A stretch of DNA of 64,000 nt from Agreia sp. Leaf210 (GCF_001421485.1 NZ_LMKK01000003.1:789164-853163), one strand, 5' to 3'; numbered from the stretch's first letter, positions 24,283-33,934 are shown. Notes: a model not told the origin generated them from the sequence alone. Numbers and translations: made by a program.

Positions 24283-26592
24283 TCACGACCGATCGCGGGC
24301 GATCGTCACTGCCGAGACGGCCGGCGCATCCGAACCGAACAGGTAGTCGCCGCCGGTCAGACGCACGGTGGCTGTGGCCTGCTTCTCGGCGCACGATCCT
24401 CCCACCCACAACTCCACGTCGCCGGGCTCGACGACTCGAACGAAGTCGCGGTTGCTGAAGCCCAGCCGCGCGGAGGGAACCTCGAACACAACGCGCGCTT
24501 GCTCACCGGGCTCGAGATCGAGTCGCGCGTAGCCGAGCAGCTGGGCGACCGGGCGGGTGACGCTCGCGACCACATCGTGCCCGTAGAGCTGAACCAGGTC
24601 GCTGCCCGCCCGGTGGCCGGTATTGCGCACGAGCACGCTCGCTCGAATGACGCCATCGGTCGGAACGCTCTCCTCGACCCGCAGCTCTGTGCGATCGAAT
24701 GTCGTGTAGCCCAGCCCGAAGCCGAAGGGGCGCACGGGGGTGCTGTCTGAACTGGTCACCTCGTTCGGGCCGCCGAGAAGCGGATGCAGGTAGCTGAAGG
24801 GCTGAGCTCCGGCCGAGCGCGGAAGCGACACCGGCAGGTGGCCAGACGGATCGCTGTCGCCCGAAAGGACCGAGACGAGGGCCCTTCCTCCCTCCTCGCC
24901 GGGGAAGAACGACTGCACGACCGCGGCCGCGGCGCCCTCTCCGTCGAGCGCCCAGCCGATCGCGTATGGTCTGCCCGAGAGGACCACGACGATGACGGGG
25001 GTCCCCGTCGCGATGACCGCCTCGACCAGCTCGCGCTGGACACCCGGCAGCTCGAGCGATTCCACATCGTTTCCCTCGCCGACGGTTCCCCTCCCGAAGA
25101 GTCCGGCGCGGTCGCCCACGACCAGGATGGCGACATCGCTCGATCGAGCGGATTCGACGGCGGCTGCGATACCGGAGCGATCGTCTCCTTCAACCGCGCA
25201 GCCTTCTTGGAGGGCGATGCGGGCATCCGGATACCGTGCACGCATCTCTTCGGCGACCGTCGGAATCTCGAATCCGAGAGGAACGCCCGGGTGGTGCGCG
25301 AGCACGTGGTTGGCGAACGAGTAGCAGCCCATCAGCGCCTCTGCGCTGCCGGCGTTCGGGCCGATCAGGGCGATGCTCGCTGGAGCGCCGAGAGGCAGCG
25401 TCGAATCGTTCGACAGCAGCACGATCGACTTCTCCGCCAGCTCGCGGGCGATCTCCCGGTGCTCGTCGTCGTCGAGATCGATGGATGCGGGGGGCGAGTC
25501 GAAGGTCGCGTCGAGCAGGCCGAGTTGCTCTTTCTGCGCCAGCACGCGGGCTACGGCGCGATCGACGAGAGATTCGGGCGTGCGACCGTCTCGGACGCGC
25601 TGCGCCAGGGGCTCGAGATATGCGTCTCCTCCCGGCAACTCGACGTCGATTCCGGCCTCGAGGGCGAGGTGGGCGGCGTGGCCGCGATCCGTCGCCACGG
25701 CGTGCATCGTCTCGAGGAAAGCGACAGAGAAGTAGTCGGAGACGACGACGCCGTCGAAACCCCAGCGGTCGTGCAGGATGCCCGTCAGGTACTCGGCAGT
25801 CGCCGCGACGGGCACTCCGTCGATCTCGGCATAGGAGTTCATCACGCTGCGAACACCCGCTGTGCGCACCGCCATCTCAAAGGGCGGAAGCAGCACGTCT
25901 TCGAGTTCGCGTCGACCCACGTGGACCGGGGCGTGGTTCCGGCCCGCCTGCGAGGCCGAGTACCCCACGAAGTGCTTGAGGGTCGCGTGCACGCCGGCGT
26001 CTTGCAGGCCCCGCACGTAGGCGGTGCCGATCGTGCCGACGACGTATGGATCTTCGGCGATGCACTCATCGACCCGTCCCCAGCGCGGGTCGCGGATGAC
26101 ATCGAGCACGGGGGCGAGACCCTGGTGCACACCGAGTTCGCGCATCGAGCGGCCGATCGCGTGCCCCATACGCTCGACGAGCTGCGGGTCGAACGCCGCT
26201 CCCCAGGCCAGCGGCGTCGGGAAGGTCGCCGCCTTCCAGGCGGCGAGTCCGGTCAGACACTCCTCGTGAACGAGAGCGGGGATGCCGAGCCGGGTCTCCG
26301 TCTGCAGCCGACGCTGCTCGGACCATAGCCAGGAGGCGCGCTCGACCGGGTCGACCGGACGCGTGCCGTAGACCCGGGTGAGATGCCCGAGCCCGTGCAC
26401 CGTCGCATCCTCGTATCTCGTCGACGACGCCATCTCGCCGGCCATCGGCGCGACGACCTCGTCGCCCTGGTCGACCCAGAACCCCACCAACTGCGCGAGC
26501 TTCTCTTCGAGGGTCATCTGCGAGAGCAGCTCGAGCACGCGACTCGATGCCTCGGGAGTCGCGATGGCGATCTCCACGTGTTCTACGCTCAT
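24283..26592 (-). CDS. Glycoside hydrolase family 3 beta-glucosidase/xylosidase
   Basis: A 769-residue cytoplasmic GH3 enzyme; no signal peptide is present, so it hydrolyses imported oligosaccharides. The N-terminal barrel contains KHFVGY (K206, H207) and the nucleophile motif GFDGVVVSDYFSV (D286). The second alpha/beta domain follows (IALIGPNAGSAEALMGCYSF) and a fibronectin-III-like domain closes the protein (about 640-740). It probably releases glucose or xylose from beta-linked disaccharides. Last gene of the sugar ABC operon, 4 nt after the second permease. Confidence 0.93.
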   Translation of the reverse strand: MSVEHVEIAIATPEASSRVLELLSQMTLEEKLAQLVGFWVDQGDEVVAPMAGEMASSTRYEDATVHGLGHLTRVYGTRPVDPVERASWLWSEQRRLQTETRLGIPALVHEECLTGLAAWKAATFPTPLAWGAAFDPQLVERMGHAIGRSMRELGVHQGLAPVLDVIRDPRWGRVDECIAEDPYVVGTIGTAYVRGLQDAGVHATLKHFVGYSASQAGRNHAPVHVGRRELEDVLLPPFEMAVRTAGVRSVMNSYAEIDGVPVAATAEYLTGILHDRWGFDGVVVSDYFSVAFLETMHAVATDRGHAAHLALEAGIDVELPGGDAYLEPLAQRVRDGRTPESLVDRAVARVLAQKEQLGLLDATFDSPPASIDLDDDEHREIARELAEKSIVLLSNDSTLPLGAPASIALIGPNAGSAEALMGCYSFANHVLAHHPGVPLGFEIPTVAEEMRARYPDARIALQEGCAVEGDDRSGIAAAVESARSSDVAILVVGDRAGLFGRGTVGEGNDVESLELPGVQRELVEAVIATGTPVIVVVLSGRPYAIGWALDGEGAAAAVVQSFFPGEEGGRALVSVLSGDSDPSGHLPVSLPRSAGAQPFSYLHPLLGGPNEVTSSDSTPVRPFGFGLGYTTFDRTELRVEESVPTDGVIRASVLVRNTGHRAGSDLVQLYGHDVVASVTRPVAQLLGYARLDLEPGEQARVVFEVPSARLGFSNRDFVRVVEPGDVELWVGGSCAEKQATATVRLTGGDYLFGSDAPAVSAVTIARDRS

Positions 26593-26596
26593 GCCC

Positions 26597-27472
26597 TCAG
26601 CCCTTGACCGCGCCGGTGAGACCGCCGACGATGCGGCGCTCGAACAGACTGAAGAAGATGAGCGCCGGGATCATCGACAGGGACGTGAAGGCGAGCACCT
26701 TGGCCGTGTCGACCGCGTATTGCGATGCGAAGGCCTGTGTTCCGAGCGGCAGCGTGTACGACGCCTCGCCGTTCAAGATGAACAGGGGAAGGAGATAGGC
26801 ATTCCAGCTGCCGATGAACGCCAGGATTCCGACGGTGATGACACCGGGCAGCGAGAGCCGAAGAACCATGCGGAAGAAGAAACCGAGACGGCCGAGCCCG
26901 TCGATGGCGGCGGCCTCCTGAAGCTCGTTCGGAATGGCCGCGAGGAAGGGAACCAGCACGATGATGGTCAACGGAAGCGCGAACGCGATCTGGGGAATGA
27001 CGACGCCGGCGAGCGAGTTCGTCAGGCCGAGGTTGCGAACCAGGATGTACAGCGGCGTGATGGCGACCGTGAGGGGGAACATCAGCCCGGCGGTGAAGAG
27101 CGCATAGACGACCGCCCGACCGCGGAACGCGTAGCGCGACAGACCGTATGCAGCCATGAGCCCCAAGGCGACGACGAACGCCGTGGTGCAGACCGCGGCG
27201 ACCGTCGAATTCAGAACCTGCGTCCAGAAGGAACCGCTGGCGAGCACATCGCCGAAGTTCGACCACGCCCAGGCCTGAGGGAATCCGGAGGGATCGACCG
27301 TGATCTCGGAGTTCGTGCGGAAGCCGCCGAGGATGATGTACGCGACGGGCGCCAGCATCAATCCGATGAGGACGAGGGCCACGAAGTAGGAGACGAGGCT
27401 CGAGCGCCTGGTCTGTTCCGAGACGCGCCGGTTACGGCGAGGTCGCGATGCGACCGGTGCTGCGATGGCCAT
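26597..27472 (-). CDS. Carbohydrate ABC transporter permease (MalG type)
   Basis: A 291-residue inner-membrane permease with six helices. The ATPase-docking EAA motif is ELQEAAAIDGLGRLGFFFRM at about residues 178-197. Its ATG shares one base with the stop of the preceding permease (TGATG), so translation is coupled. It pairs with the MalF-type permease to form the membrane channel of a CUT1-class oligosaccharide importer. No ATPase gene is present in the operon, as is common in actinobacteria, where a shared MsiK-type ATPase energises many such importers. Confidence 0.92.
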   Translation of the reverse strand: MAIAAPVASRPRRNRRVSEQTRRSSLVSYFVALVLIGLMLAPVAYIILGGFRTNSEITVDPSGFPQAWAWSNFGDVLASGSFWTQVLNSTVAAVCTTAFVVALGLMAAYGLSRYAFRGRAVVYALFTAGLMFPLTVAITPLYILVRNLGLTNSLAGVVIPQIAFALPLTIIVLVPFLAAIPNELQEAAAIDGLGRLGFFFRMVLRLSLPGVITVGILAFIGSWNAYLLPLFILNGEASYTLPLGTQAFASQYAVDTAKVLAFTSLSMIPALIFFSLFERRIVGGLTGAVKG

Positions 27473-28488
27473 CAGTGTGCGCCTCCGGTAGTGGTGACCG
27501 CTGAATCGCGGCGCAGGATGAAGCGCTGATAGAGCAGCGCGACGACGAGTGAGATGAGGAAGATGACGACCGCGACAGCGTTGCCGTAGCCGTAGCTGCC
27601 GGCGTTGCGACCGTTGGCCACCATGTACGTCGCCATGGTCGACGTGCCCGCCGTGCCTGCGACGTACTGGCCCCAGACGATCCAGACCAGGTCGAACAGT
27701 TGGAGCGAGCCGATGATCGACAGGAACGCCCAGATGCGAACCGTCGGTCCCATCAGCGGCAGAACGATGTAGCGCTGAACCTGCCAGTAGCTGGCACCGT
27801 CGATGCGTGCGGCCTCGGTGATCTCATCGGGAATGCCCTGCAGACCGGCGAGGAACAGGATCACGGCGAAGCCGACGTACTTCCAGGTGATGATCACCAG
27901 CAGAGTCCAGATCGCCGCACTCGGGTCGCTCAGCCAGTCGGTGGCGAGGCCACCGAGACCGACCTTCTCGAGAAGACCGTTCAGTGCGCCGTTGGACTGG
28001 AGCATCAGGCTCCAGCCGAGACCGACCACGACCTCGGAGATGACGTAGGGCACGAAGATCAGCACCCGGATGAGCGACTGGAAGCGGAGTCTGCGGTTGA
28101 GGAGCAGAGCGATGCCGAGGGCGAGGGGGCCCTGCAGCACGAGCGACATCACGACGATGAACGCGTTGTGGCTGAGAGCCTCGAGGAAGGCCGGGTCGGT
28201 GAGAATCGTGACGTAGTTGCGCAGACCGACGAAGTCGGTCGCCGCTCCGTACCCCGACCAGCTGAAGAATCCGTAGTAGGCGGCGAGTACCACCGGCAGG
28301 ATGACGAAAGCCACGAAGACCACCAGGGCGGGCCCGATGAGCAGAAGGAGTTCTGCTCGCTTGGGCCAGCGGGATCGTGCCCGTGGGGGTGTCCCCACCG
28401 GGGGCAGCGCTGGAGCGCCTCCCCCGGCAGGACTACGGCTGCCCCGCGCAGCGTCTTGTGTGTGCGTTTCTTCGCGCAGGACAGCCAT
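27472..28488 (-). CDS. Carbohydrate ABC transporter permease (MalF type)
   Basis: A 338-residue permease with a Pro-rich cytoplasmic N-terminus (about 1-45) and six helices. The EAA motif is EITEAARIDGASYWQVQRYI. N-terminal helix LLLIGPALVVFVAFVILPVVL and the Trp-rich YYGFFSWSGYG are typical of CUT1 MalF/UgpA subunits. GGAAGA just upstream of the ATG at 28488 serves as ribosome site. Ten nt separate it from the binding-protein gene. Confidence 0.92.
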   Translation of the reverse strand: MAVLREETHTQDAARGSRSPAGGGAPALPPVGTPPRARSRWPKRAELLLLIGPALVVFVAFVILPVVLAAYYGFFSWSGYGAATDFVGLRNYVTILTDPAFLEALSHNAFIVVMSLVLQGPLALGIALLLNRRLRFQSLIRVLIFVPYVISEVVVGLGWSLMLQSNGALNGLLEKVGLGGLATDWLSDPSAAIWTLLVIITWKYVGFAVILFLAGLQGIPDEITEAARIDGASYWQVQRYIVLPLMGPTVRIWAFLSIIGSLQLFDLVWIVWGQYVAGTAGTSTMATYMVANGRNAGSYGYGNAVAVVIFLISLVVALLYQRFILRRDSAVTTTGGAH

Positions 28489-28498
28489 CGGTTCTTCC

Positions 28499-29782
28499 CT
28501 ACGACTTCGCTGCCGCAGCGTTCACTGCGTCGACGATGCCTTGTGCGTCGCCCTTGCCGGCGAACATGTCGACCACGGCCACGTTGAGCGCGTTGCCCAC
28601 GTTCTGTCCGTAGAGGGTGTCGAGCCAGACGCTCACGTAGGGTGCGTCGTTGTATGCCGTCAGAACGTCCTTCAGTGCAGGGTCGGAGACGGTCGACTGA
28701 GCTTCGGTCGATGCGGGAACAGTCTGGAAGGCCGTCGCGTATGCCTCCTGATTGCTCTTCTCGGCCATGAAGTTGAGGAAGTCGACGCACTCCTTGGGAG
28801 CGTTCACCCAGCAGCTGTAGCCGTCGACGCCGCCCATCATGGCTCCGGCCTCACCGTCGCCACCCTCGACCGAGGGGAAGGGGAACCACTTGAGGTCGGC
28901 CAGAGGCTTCTGGTCGGGGGTGAGCGACGCGATCACTCCGGGATCCCATGCACCCATCAGCTCCATGCTGGCCTGCTTGTTGGCCAACAGACCGGCTGAG
29001 GAACCAGCGCCCTGCTGGGCAGCGGTCGTGAGGAAGCCGTTGTTGAAGGGCTCCGTGTCGATGAAGGACTGGAGGTTCTCGCCCGCCTTCAACCAGCAGT
29101 CGTCGTCGAAGTTGCGGCTCGTCGCTGCGTCGTTGAGAACGTCCTGCGAGCAGGCTCGCAGCGCGAAGTTGTAGTACCAGTGCGCTGCTGGCCAGGCGTC
29201 CTTCGCGCCCACCGCGATGGGGTCGATGCCGGCGGCCTTGAGCTTCTCGTCGGCGGCCTCGAGGTCGGCGATCGACTTCGGCGTCTCGGTGATCCCCGCC
29301 TGAGCGAAGAGATCCGACGAGTAGAAGAAGCCGGAGGGCAGCACCGCGACGGGTACTCCGTAGTTCTTGCCGTCGACCTCGAAGGCCGACAGGCTGTTTC
29401 CGACGGCCGTCTTGGTCGCGTCGGTGAGACCGGAGCTGATGTCCATGGCCTGGCCGGCCTTGACCACGTCGGCGAGCTTGCCACCACCGCGAGCCATGAA
29501 GACGTCGGGCGCGTCGCCGGAGTTGAGGGCGGTCTGAAGCTTGCCGTCCATCTCCTCGTTCTGCACCGACTGGATCTTGACCGTGACGTTGGGGTTCGCT
29601 TTCTCGAACGCCGCGGCAGTGTCGGCCCAGTACTTCTTTCCGTCTCCGGTCGTGGAGTTGTGCCACATCGTGAGCGTGACTTTTCCGTCGGACGAATCGC
29701 TCGATCCGGCGCTGCATCCGCTGAGTGCGAGCGCACTCAGGAGAATGGCGGCCGAGCCAGCGACGAATTTGGTGAGTCTCAT
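28499..29782 (-). CDS. Sugar ABC transporter substrate-binding lipoprotein
   Basis: A 427-residue extracellular solute-binding lipoprotein. The signal peptide ends in lipobox ALSGC (Cys23). The mature part starts VTLTMWHNSTTGDGKKYW and includes TVKIQSVQNEEMDGKLQTAL and GDAPDVFMARGGGKLADV, the classic family 1 fold for oligosaccharides. I take the ATG at 29782 because it begins the lipoprotein signal directly; an ATG at 29806 is in frame but adds eight polar residues. First gene of the operon (binding protein, two permeases, GH3), divergent from a LacI regulator that probably controls it. Confidence 0.93.
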   Translation of the reverse strand: MRLTKFVAGSAAILLSALALSGCSAGSSDSSDGKVTLTMWHNSTTGDGKKYWADTAAAFEKANPNVTVKIQSVQNEEMDGKLQTALNSGDAPDVFMARGGGKLADVVKAGQAMDISSGLTDATKTAVGNSLSAFEVDGKNYGVPVAVLPSGFFYSSDLFAQAGITETPKSIADLEAADEKLKAAGIDPIAVGAKDAWPAAHWYYNFALRACSQDVLNDAATSRNFDDDCWLKAGENLQSFIDTEPFNNGFLTTAAQQGAGSSAGLLANKQASMELMGAWDPGVIASLTPDQKPLADLKWFPFPSVEGGDGEAGAMMGGVDGYSCWVNAPKECVDFLNFMAEKSNQEAYATAFQTVPASTEAQSTVSDPALKDVLTAYNDAPYVSVWLDTLYGQNVGNALNVAVVDMFAGKGDAQGIVDAVNAAAAKS

Positions 29783-29952
29783 GTGATTCGTACCTGCTCT
29801 CTTCATTGAGGGGCGTCCGCGGCAGTGCGGGCGCTTGGCTGGTGCACGGGTGGTGCGTCGTGCCGTCCCACCGAGTACCCGGAATGATCGTCATCCGAGG
29901 CAACGCTGTCTGGTCGGGCGTGATCAGTGTGCGTGAGCCCTTGTAGACCGTC

Positions 29953-29966
29953 AAACGTTTTCGAAA
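29953..29966. promoter_or_regulatory. Candidate LacI-family operator in the sugar-operon divergent region
   Basis: Two overlapping 8-bp palindromes with central CpG, AAACGTTT (29953-29960) and TTTCGAAA (29959-29966), lie between the divergent binding-protein and LacI genes, 40-50 nt before the LacI start. A central CG within A/T-rich arms is typical of LacI-family sites. Confidence 0.55.
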
Positions 29967-30005
29967 TCATTTTCGCACGCCCCTCGCGGCGACTATGCTC
30001 GGCCC

Positions 30006-31013
30006 ATGATGGCGAGGGCGACGATCCACGACGTCGCGGCGGCGGCGGGTGTTTCCGTCGCCACCGTGTCGAAGGCGGTCAACGGCAGGTACGGCGTATC
30101 CGCGGTCACGACAGACCGGGTTCTCGAGGTGGTGGCGGCTCTCGGATACGAGTCGAGCCTCGTCGCGAGCAGCATGCGCTCGCGTCGCACGGGCGTGATC
30201 GGGGTGCTCGTCGCCGGATTCGAACCGTTCAGCGCAGAGGTCTTGAAGGGCGTCGCCGCCGGCCTGCGCGACTCGCGGTACGACCTGCTCGCCTACAGCG
30301 GATCACGGCGCGGAGAAGGTGACGGGTGGGAGCGGCGATCACTCAGCCGCCTGAGCGGCACCCTCATCGATGGCGCCATCATCGTGACGCCGACGATCGT
30401 CAATGTCGCCGCCGATGTGCCGATCGTCGCGGTCGATCCACACACCGGTCGAGCCGATCTGCCGACGGTCGAAGCCGACAGCCGGGGTGGCGCTTTCGAG
30501 GCGACCACCTATCTGATCAGCCTGGGGCATCGACGCATCGGTTTCGTATCAGGTCGGCCCGACCTCAAGTCGTCGCGTCTGCGTGACACGGGATATCGCG
30601 AGGCTCTCGCCGCCGCATCCATCCCATTCGATCCAGCTCTCGTGCGCGTCGGATTCTACGAGGCCGACACCGCGAGTCGCGCGGCCCAGGATCTCTTGAC
30701 ACGAGGCAATCGGCCCACCGCGGTCTTCGCCGCCAACGACCTCTCGGCGATCGCGATCATCGACGTCGCGCAGTCGCTGGGCCTCGAGGTGCCCCGCGAT
30801 CTGTCGGTGGTCGGCTTCGACGACGTGCCCGAGGCATCCCGACTGGCTCTGCCTCTCACGACCGTTCGCCAGCCGATGCAGAGAATCGGTCAGGCGGCGG
30901 CGCGCATGCTCACCAGCCTGATGGATGGGGAGACGCTCGCATCGACCCACGTGCTGCTGCCCACTCGACTGGTCGCCCGCGCCACGACCGCGCCGCCCGC
31001 ACAGGTGACCTGA
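30006..31013 (+). CDS. LacI-family transcriptional regulator
   Basis: A 335-residue repressor: N-terminal helix-turn-helix (ATIHDVAAAAGVSVATVSKA) with hinge (SSLVASSMRSRRTG), then a periplasmic-binding-protein-like sensor domain (GVIGVLVAGFEPFSAEVLKG, SLGHRRIGFVSGRPDLKSSR, VVGFDDVPEASRLALPLTTV). It probably represses the divergent sugar ABC/GH3 operon until the imported sugar binds. Start at the first of two adjacent ATGs (30006, 30009). Confidence 0.93.
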   Translation: MMARATIHDVAAAAGVSVATVSKAVNGRYGVSAVTTDRVLEVVAALGYESSLVASSMRSRRTGVIGVLVAGFEPFSAEVLKGVAAGLRDSRYDLLAYSGSRRGEGDGWERRSLSRLSGTLIDGAIIVTPTIVNVAADVPIVAVDPHTGRADLPTVEADSRGGAFEATTYLISLGHRRIGFVSGRPDLKSSRLRDTGYREALAAASIPFDPALVRVGFYEADTASRAAQDLLTRGNRPTAVFAANDLSAIAIIDVAQSLGLEVPRDLSVVGFDDVPEASRLALPLTTVRQPMQRIGQAAARMLTSLMDGETLASTHVLLPTRLVARATTAPPAQVT

Positions 31014-31023
31014 GCGAAGCCGA

Positions 31024-32745
31024 TCAGCCGGCGCGGCGCCCGGAGAACAGCGCATGCAGCAGCGGGATCGCCGAGATCGCCATCAGCACCGTGCCGAATA
31101 CCGTGTCGTCCGACCGCACCAACGCGCCCGCGACGAGCAGTGCCCCGAACAGAAGGGCAGAGACTACCCTCCGCGCCGCGTGCTCGAGCCGGATCACCCG
31201 CCGCTCGAGTCCCGGATTGGAGACGGCGATGGAGCCGTCCTCGATTCGCGTCACCAGGCCGTCGATGCGTTTCGGGAGTCGCAACGCGATGGTTGCGCTG
31301 TCGAGCGCCTGTCGACCCAGGTCGCTCACGACGTTGCCGCGTTCGTCACGGATCAGCTGGGCCGCGTAGGGCTCGACGGAATCCCAGAGGTTGAACGACG
31401 CGTCGAGCGCACTGCAGACCCCCGACGTGAGCGACATCGCGCGGATGATCAGGAGGAAGTTCTCCGGCAGCTGGAACGGCAGTGATCTGACGACATGTCC
31501 AAATTGATCTGCGAACTCGCGGAACTCCCGCGGGTCGACCTCGCGCAGCTCGGCGAATCCCATGCCGCCGAATCGAGCGAACAGCTGCGTCATGGCGCGC
31601 TCCAGTTCCCTCGTGTCTGCCGACGGGAGCAGCACGCCCACGTCGCGGATCGCATCCACCAGGCCTTTGCCGTCGCGCGACGCGGCGGCGATGAGCAGCT
31701 TGCGAAGCCCGCTGCGGGTGTTCGAGGGGACTTCGCCCATCATGCCGAAGTCGATGAAGGTGAGCCTGAAGCCCGCCCCGCCCGTCGCATCCGATACCTG
31801 GCCGGTCGGCGTCACGAAGATGTTGCCTGGGTGCGGATCTGCGTGAAAGAAGCCGTTCGTGAACATCTGGTCGAACATGACCGCGGCGAAGACCGGGGCG
31901 ACGTCGGCGGGATCGATGCCCGCCGCGTGCAAAGCAGCCGCATCGGTGATCTTGATCGCGGTCACGTCTTCGAGCGTCAGAACGCGGCGCGTGGTGCGCT
32001 CCCACACGATCGCGGGAACGGAGACGCGCTCGTCACCCGCGAAGTCGGCGGCGAATCTCTCGGAGCTCTCCGCCTCGTGCAGGTAGTCGATCTCCTCGAG
32101 GCTCGTGGCCGCGAATTCCTCGACGAGCGAGGGCATGTCGACACGATCCGACACGAGTCGAACGTGGCTCAGCCAGCCGCCCACCTTGCGCAGCGCGGCG
32201 AGGTCGACATCGACGATCTCGTCGATGCCGGGGCGCTGCACCTTGAGCACCACTGCCGTGAGGCCGGTGTCCGCCGCCGCGGCCGGTGCGAGAAGGGCAC
32301 GGTGGGCCTGGCCGAGGGATGCTGCGGCGACCGGCGTCTCGTCGACTCGCGCGAACGCCGTGTCGAGCGACACACCCAGCTCGGCCTCCGCGAGCGCCCG
32401 GATGGCCGAGAAGGGCACGGCGGGCACCTCGTCTTGCAGACCCTCGAGTTCTTTCGTGATCTCGGGAGGGAGAACGTCGAGGCGCGACGACATGAACTGG
32501 CCGACCTTGATCATGAGCCCGCCGAGATCGACGGCGAGCACGTGAAAGCTTCGAGCGAATCGGCGCATGCGCCTGGTTCGCGTGCGTTCGGCGACTTTCA
32601 GGAGCCCGATGCGCGGCAGGAACAGCTCGTACCACCACGTGACCGCCAGGTGCCAGGCCGAGAAACGCAGGATGCGGCGATAGCGCGCGCGCGTGTTGCC
32701 GGCGCCGGACGAAAAATCTGCCCGGGCCGGCCTGAGTGACGACAC
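31024..32745 (-). CDS. ABC1/UbiB-family atypical kinase (AarF domain)
   Basis: A 573-residue member of the ABC1 (AarF/UbiB/ADCK) family. Seen in order: KxGQ motif (IKVGQFMSSRLDVLPPEI), the Ala-rich nucleotide loop (VAAASLGQAHRA), the ion-pair lysine in VVLKVQRPG, the catalytic loop HADPHPGNIFV and the DFG-like FIDFGMMGEVP. Two C-terminal helices (LLFGALLVAGALVRS, VLMAISAIPLLHALF) anchor it in the membrane. Relatives support quinone or other lipid metabolism; the substrate here is unknown. I place the start at the GTG at 32745, five nt after the PadR stop; the frame is open into the PadR gene but there is a shadow. Confidence 0.88.
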   Translation of the reverse strand: MSSLRPARADFSSGAGNTRARYRRILRFSAWHLAVTWWYELFLPRIGLLKVAERTRTRRMRRFARSFHVLAVDLGGLMIKVGQFMSSRLDVLPPEITKELEGLQDEVPAVPFSAIRALAEAELGVSLDTAFARVDETPVAAASLGQAHRALLAPAAAADTGLTAVVLKVQRPGIDEIVDVDLAALRKVGGWLSHVRLVSDRVDMPSLVEEFAATSLEEIDYLHEAESSERFAADFAGDERVSVPAIVWERTTRRVLTLEDVTAIKITDAAALHAAGIDPADVAPVFAAVMFDQMFTNGFFHADPHPGNIFVTPTGQVSDATGGAGFRLTFIDFGMMGEVPSNTRSGLRKLLIAAASRDGKGLVDAIRDVGVLLPSADTRELERAMTQLFARFGGMGFAELREVDPREFREFADQFGHVVRSLPFQLPENFLLIIRAMSLTSGVCSALDASFNLWDSVEPYAAQLIRDERGNVVSDLGRQALDSATIALRLPKRIDGLVTRIEDGSIAVSNPGLERRVIRLEHAARRVVSALLFGALLVAGALVRSDDTVFGTVLMAISAIPLLHALFSGRRAG

Positions 32746-32750
32746 TCCGG

Positions 32751-33314
32751 TCAGTCCTGCGCGAGGATCGAGTACAGACGTCGGCGAGCGTCTTCGAGAA
32801 CGGCCACGGCCTGTTGCACCTGCTCCGGCGTTCCGGTGCGACCCACCTGTGCGGCGGCCTGTGCGAGTTCGATTCCGGCCTTGGGAAGGGCGCCGAACGC
32901 GGGGGCGTCTTCCTTCGTGTCGGTCGACGTCCACGGCGTCGACGTACCGTCTGCGTCGACGACCTGCCGGCCCGTGTCGGTGAGCGCGTAGGTCTTGCGA
33001 CCGTTCGACTCCTCCGCGCTCACGAGACCTTCGTCGGCCAGGAGCTGCAGGGTCGGGTAGACGCTGCCGGCACTCGGCTTCCAGCTGCCGCCCGAACGTT
33101 CTTCGATCTGGCGGATGATCTGATACCCGTGCATGGGCTGCTCGGCGAGCAGCGCGAGCACCGCCGCGCGCACGTCGCCCTTGCCCATCCGGGTTCCCGC
33201 ACCGGCCTTCTTGTCGAACGAGGCGCGGAGCTGCTCCATCGCCTGCCACATGCCGTCGGTGTGCGAGCCGAGATTGCCGAAGTTGAATCCGCCTGCGGGG
33301 AATGAGTTGCCCAT
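32751..33314 (-). CDS. PadR-family transcriptional regulator
   Basis: A 187-residue regulator. A Gly/Phe-rich N-terminus leads to a winged helix at about 47-120 (GDVRAAVLALLAEQPMHGYQ, GSWKPSAGSVYPTLQLLADE, GRKTYALTDTG) and a C-terminal dimerisation helix. AGGAGG lies 6 nt upstream of the ATG. A 12-bp palindrome 35-46 nt upstream is a probable auto-operator. Cotranscribed with the ABC1 kinase that follows, a pairing I take to be functional but whose signal is unknown. Confidence 0.92.
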   Translation of the reverse strand: MGNSFPAGGFNFGNLGSHTDGMWQAMEQLRASFDKKAGAGTRMGKGDVRAAVLALLAEQPMHGYQIIRQIEERSGGSWKPSAGSVYPTLQLLADEGLVSAEESNGRKTYALTDTGRQVVDADGTSTPWTSTDTKEDAPAFGALPKAGIELAQAAAQVGRTGTPEQVQQAVAVLEDARRRLYSILAQD

Positions 33315-33348
33315 GATGACCTCCTGGATTGATCGCGAACGATACTCA

Positions 33349-33360
33349 ACGATATATCGT
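33349..33360. promoter_or_regulatory. Palindrome ACGATATATCGT upstream of padR (candidate operator)
   Basis: A perfect 12-bp palindrome, A/T-rich in an otherwise GC-rich region, 35 nt before the PadR ATG. A partial copy (ACGATAC) precedes it at 33339-33345. PadR proteins commonly bind such ATAT-centred palindromes at their own promoters. Confidence 0.55.
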
Positions 33361-33463
33361 CGAAGCTGTGATCTGCCGGGGAGTGCTCGATCGGCGATCA
33401 GGGATCGATGAGAGTCTTGAGAGGTCGCTCACCGTGATTCTCCACTCTTTCGAAAGCTGTTCC

Positions 33464-33934
33464 ATGACTACCCCTGCCACGACTCCCCCGCGCCCCGCTC
33501 GAACCTCCCTCGTGCGAACGGTGTTCCGCATCGCACTCGGCCTGTTCCTCCTGCTTGCCGGTATCAGTCATCTGACCGTCAACCGTGAGGCCTTCCTGGC
33601 GCAGGTGCCCACATGGCTGCCGATCGACGGCGATGTCGTGGTCGTGGCATCCGGCATCGTCGAGATCGTGCTCGGTCTCTCGCTCGTCGTTCTGGGCCGC
33701 TATCGCGTTCAGGTGGGCTGGATCGTGGCCGCGTTCTTCGTCGCCATCTTCCCGGGCAACATCTCCCAGCTCGTGACGCACACCGACTCCTTCGGCCTGA
33801 ACACAGACCTGGCCCGGTCCATCCGATTGCTCTTCCAACCGGTACTGGTGATCTGGGCCCTGTGGTCGAGCGGGGCATGGCAGGCGTGGCGCGCCCGCCG
33901 TCGGGGTCGTCCGGCACAGCAGAACACCCAATAG
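33464..33934 (+). CDS. DoxX-family membrane protein
   Basis: A 156-residue membrane protein with four helices. The first (FRIALGLFLLLAGISHLTV) carries the DoxX GISHL signature; then VVVASGIVEIVLGLSLVVLG and FFVAIFPGNISQLV. DoxX-like proteins associate with redox and membrane stress functions, but activity is poorly defined. The ATG at 33464 lacks a strong ribosome site. It lies 10 nt before the ppx gene and may be cotranscribed with it. Confidence 0.82.
   Translation: MTTPATTPPRPARTSLVRTVFRIALGLFLLLAGISHLTVNREAFLAQVPTWLPIDGDVVVVASGIVEIVLGLSLVVLGRYRVQVGWIVAAFFVAIFPGNISQLVTHTDSFGLNTDLARSIRLLFQPVLVIWALWSSGAWQAWRARRRGRPAQQNTQ

Noticed and set aside
24784..26328. 514-codon plus-strand frame opposite the GH3 gene
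   Set aside because: Antisense artefact; Arg/Asp/Gly-rich with no domain, while the GH3 frame shows KHF and SDY motifs.
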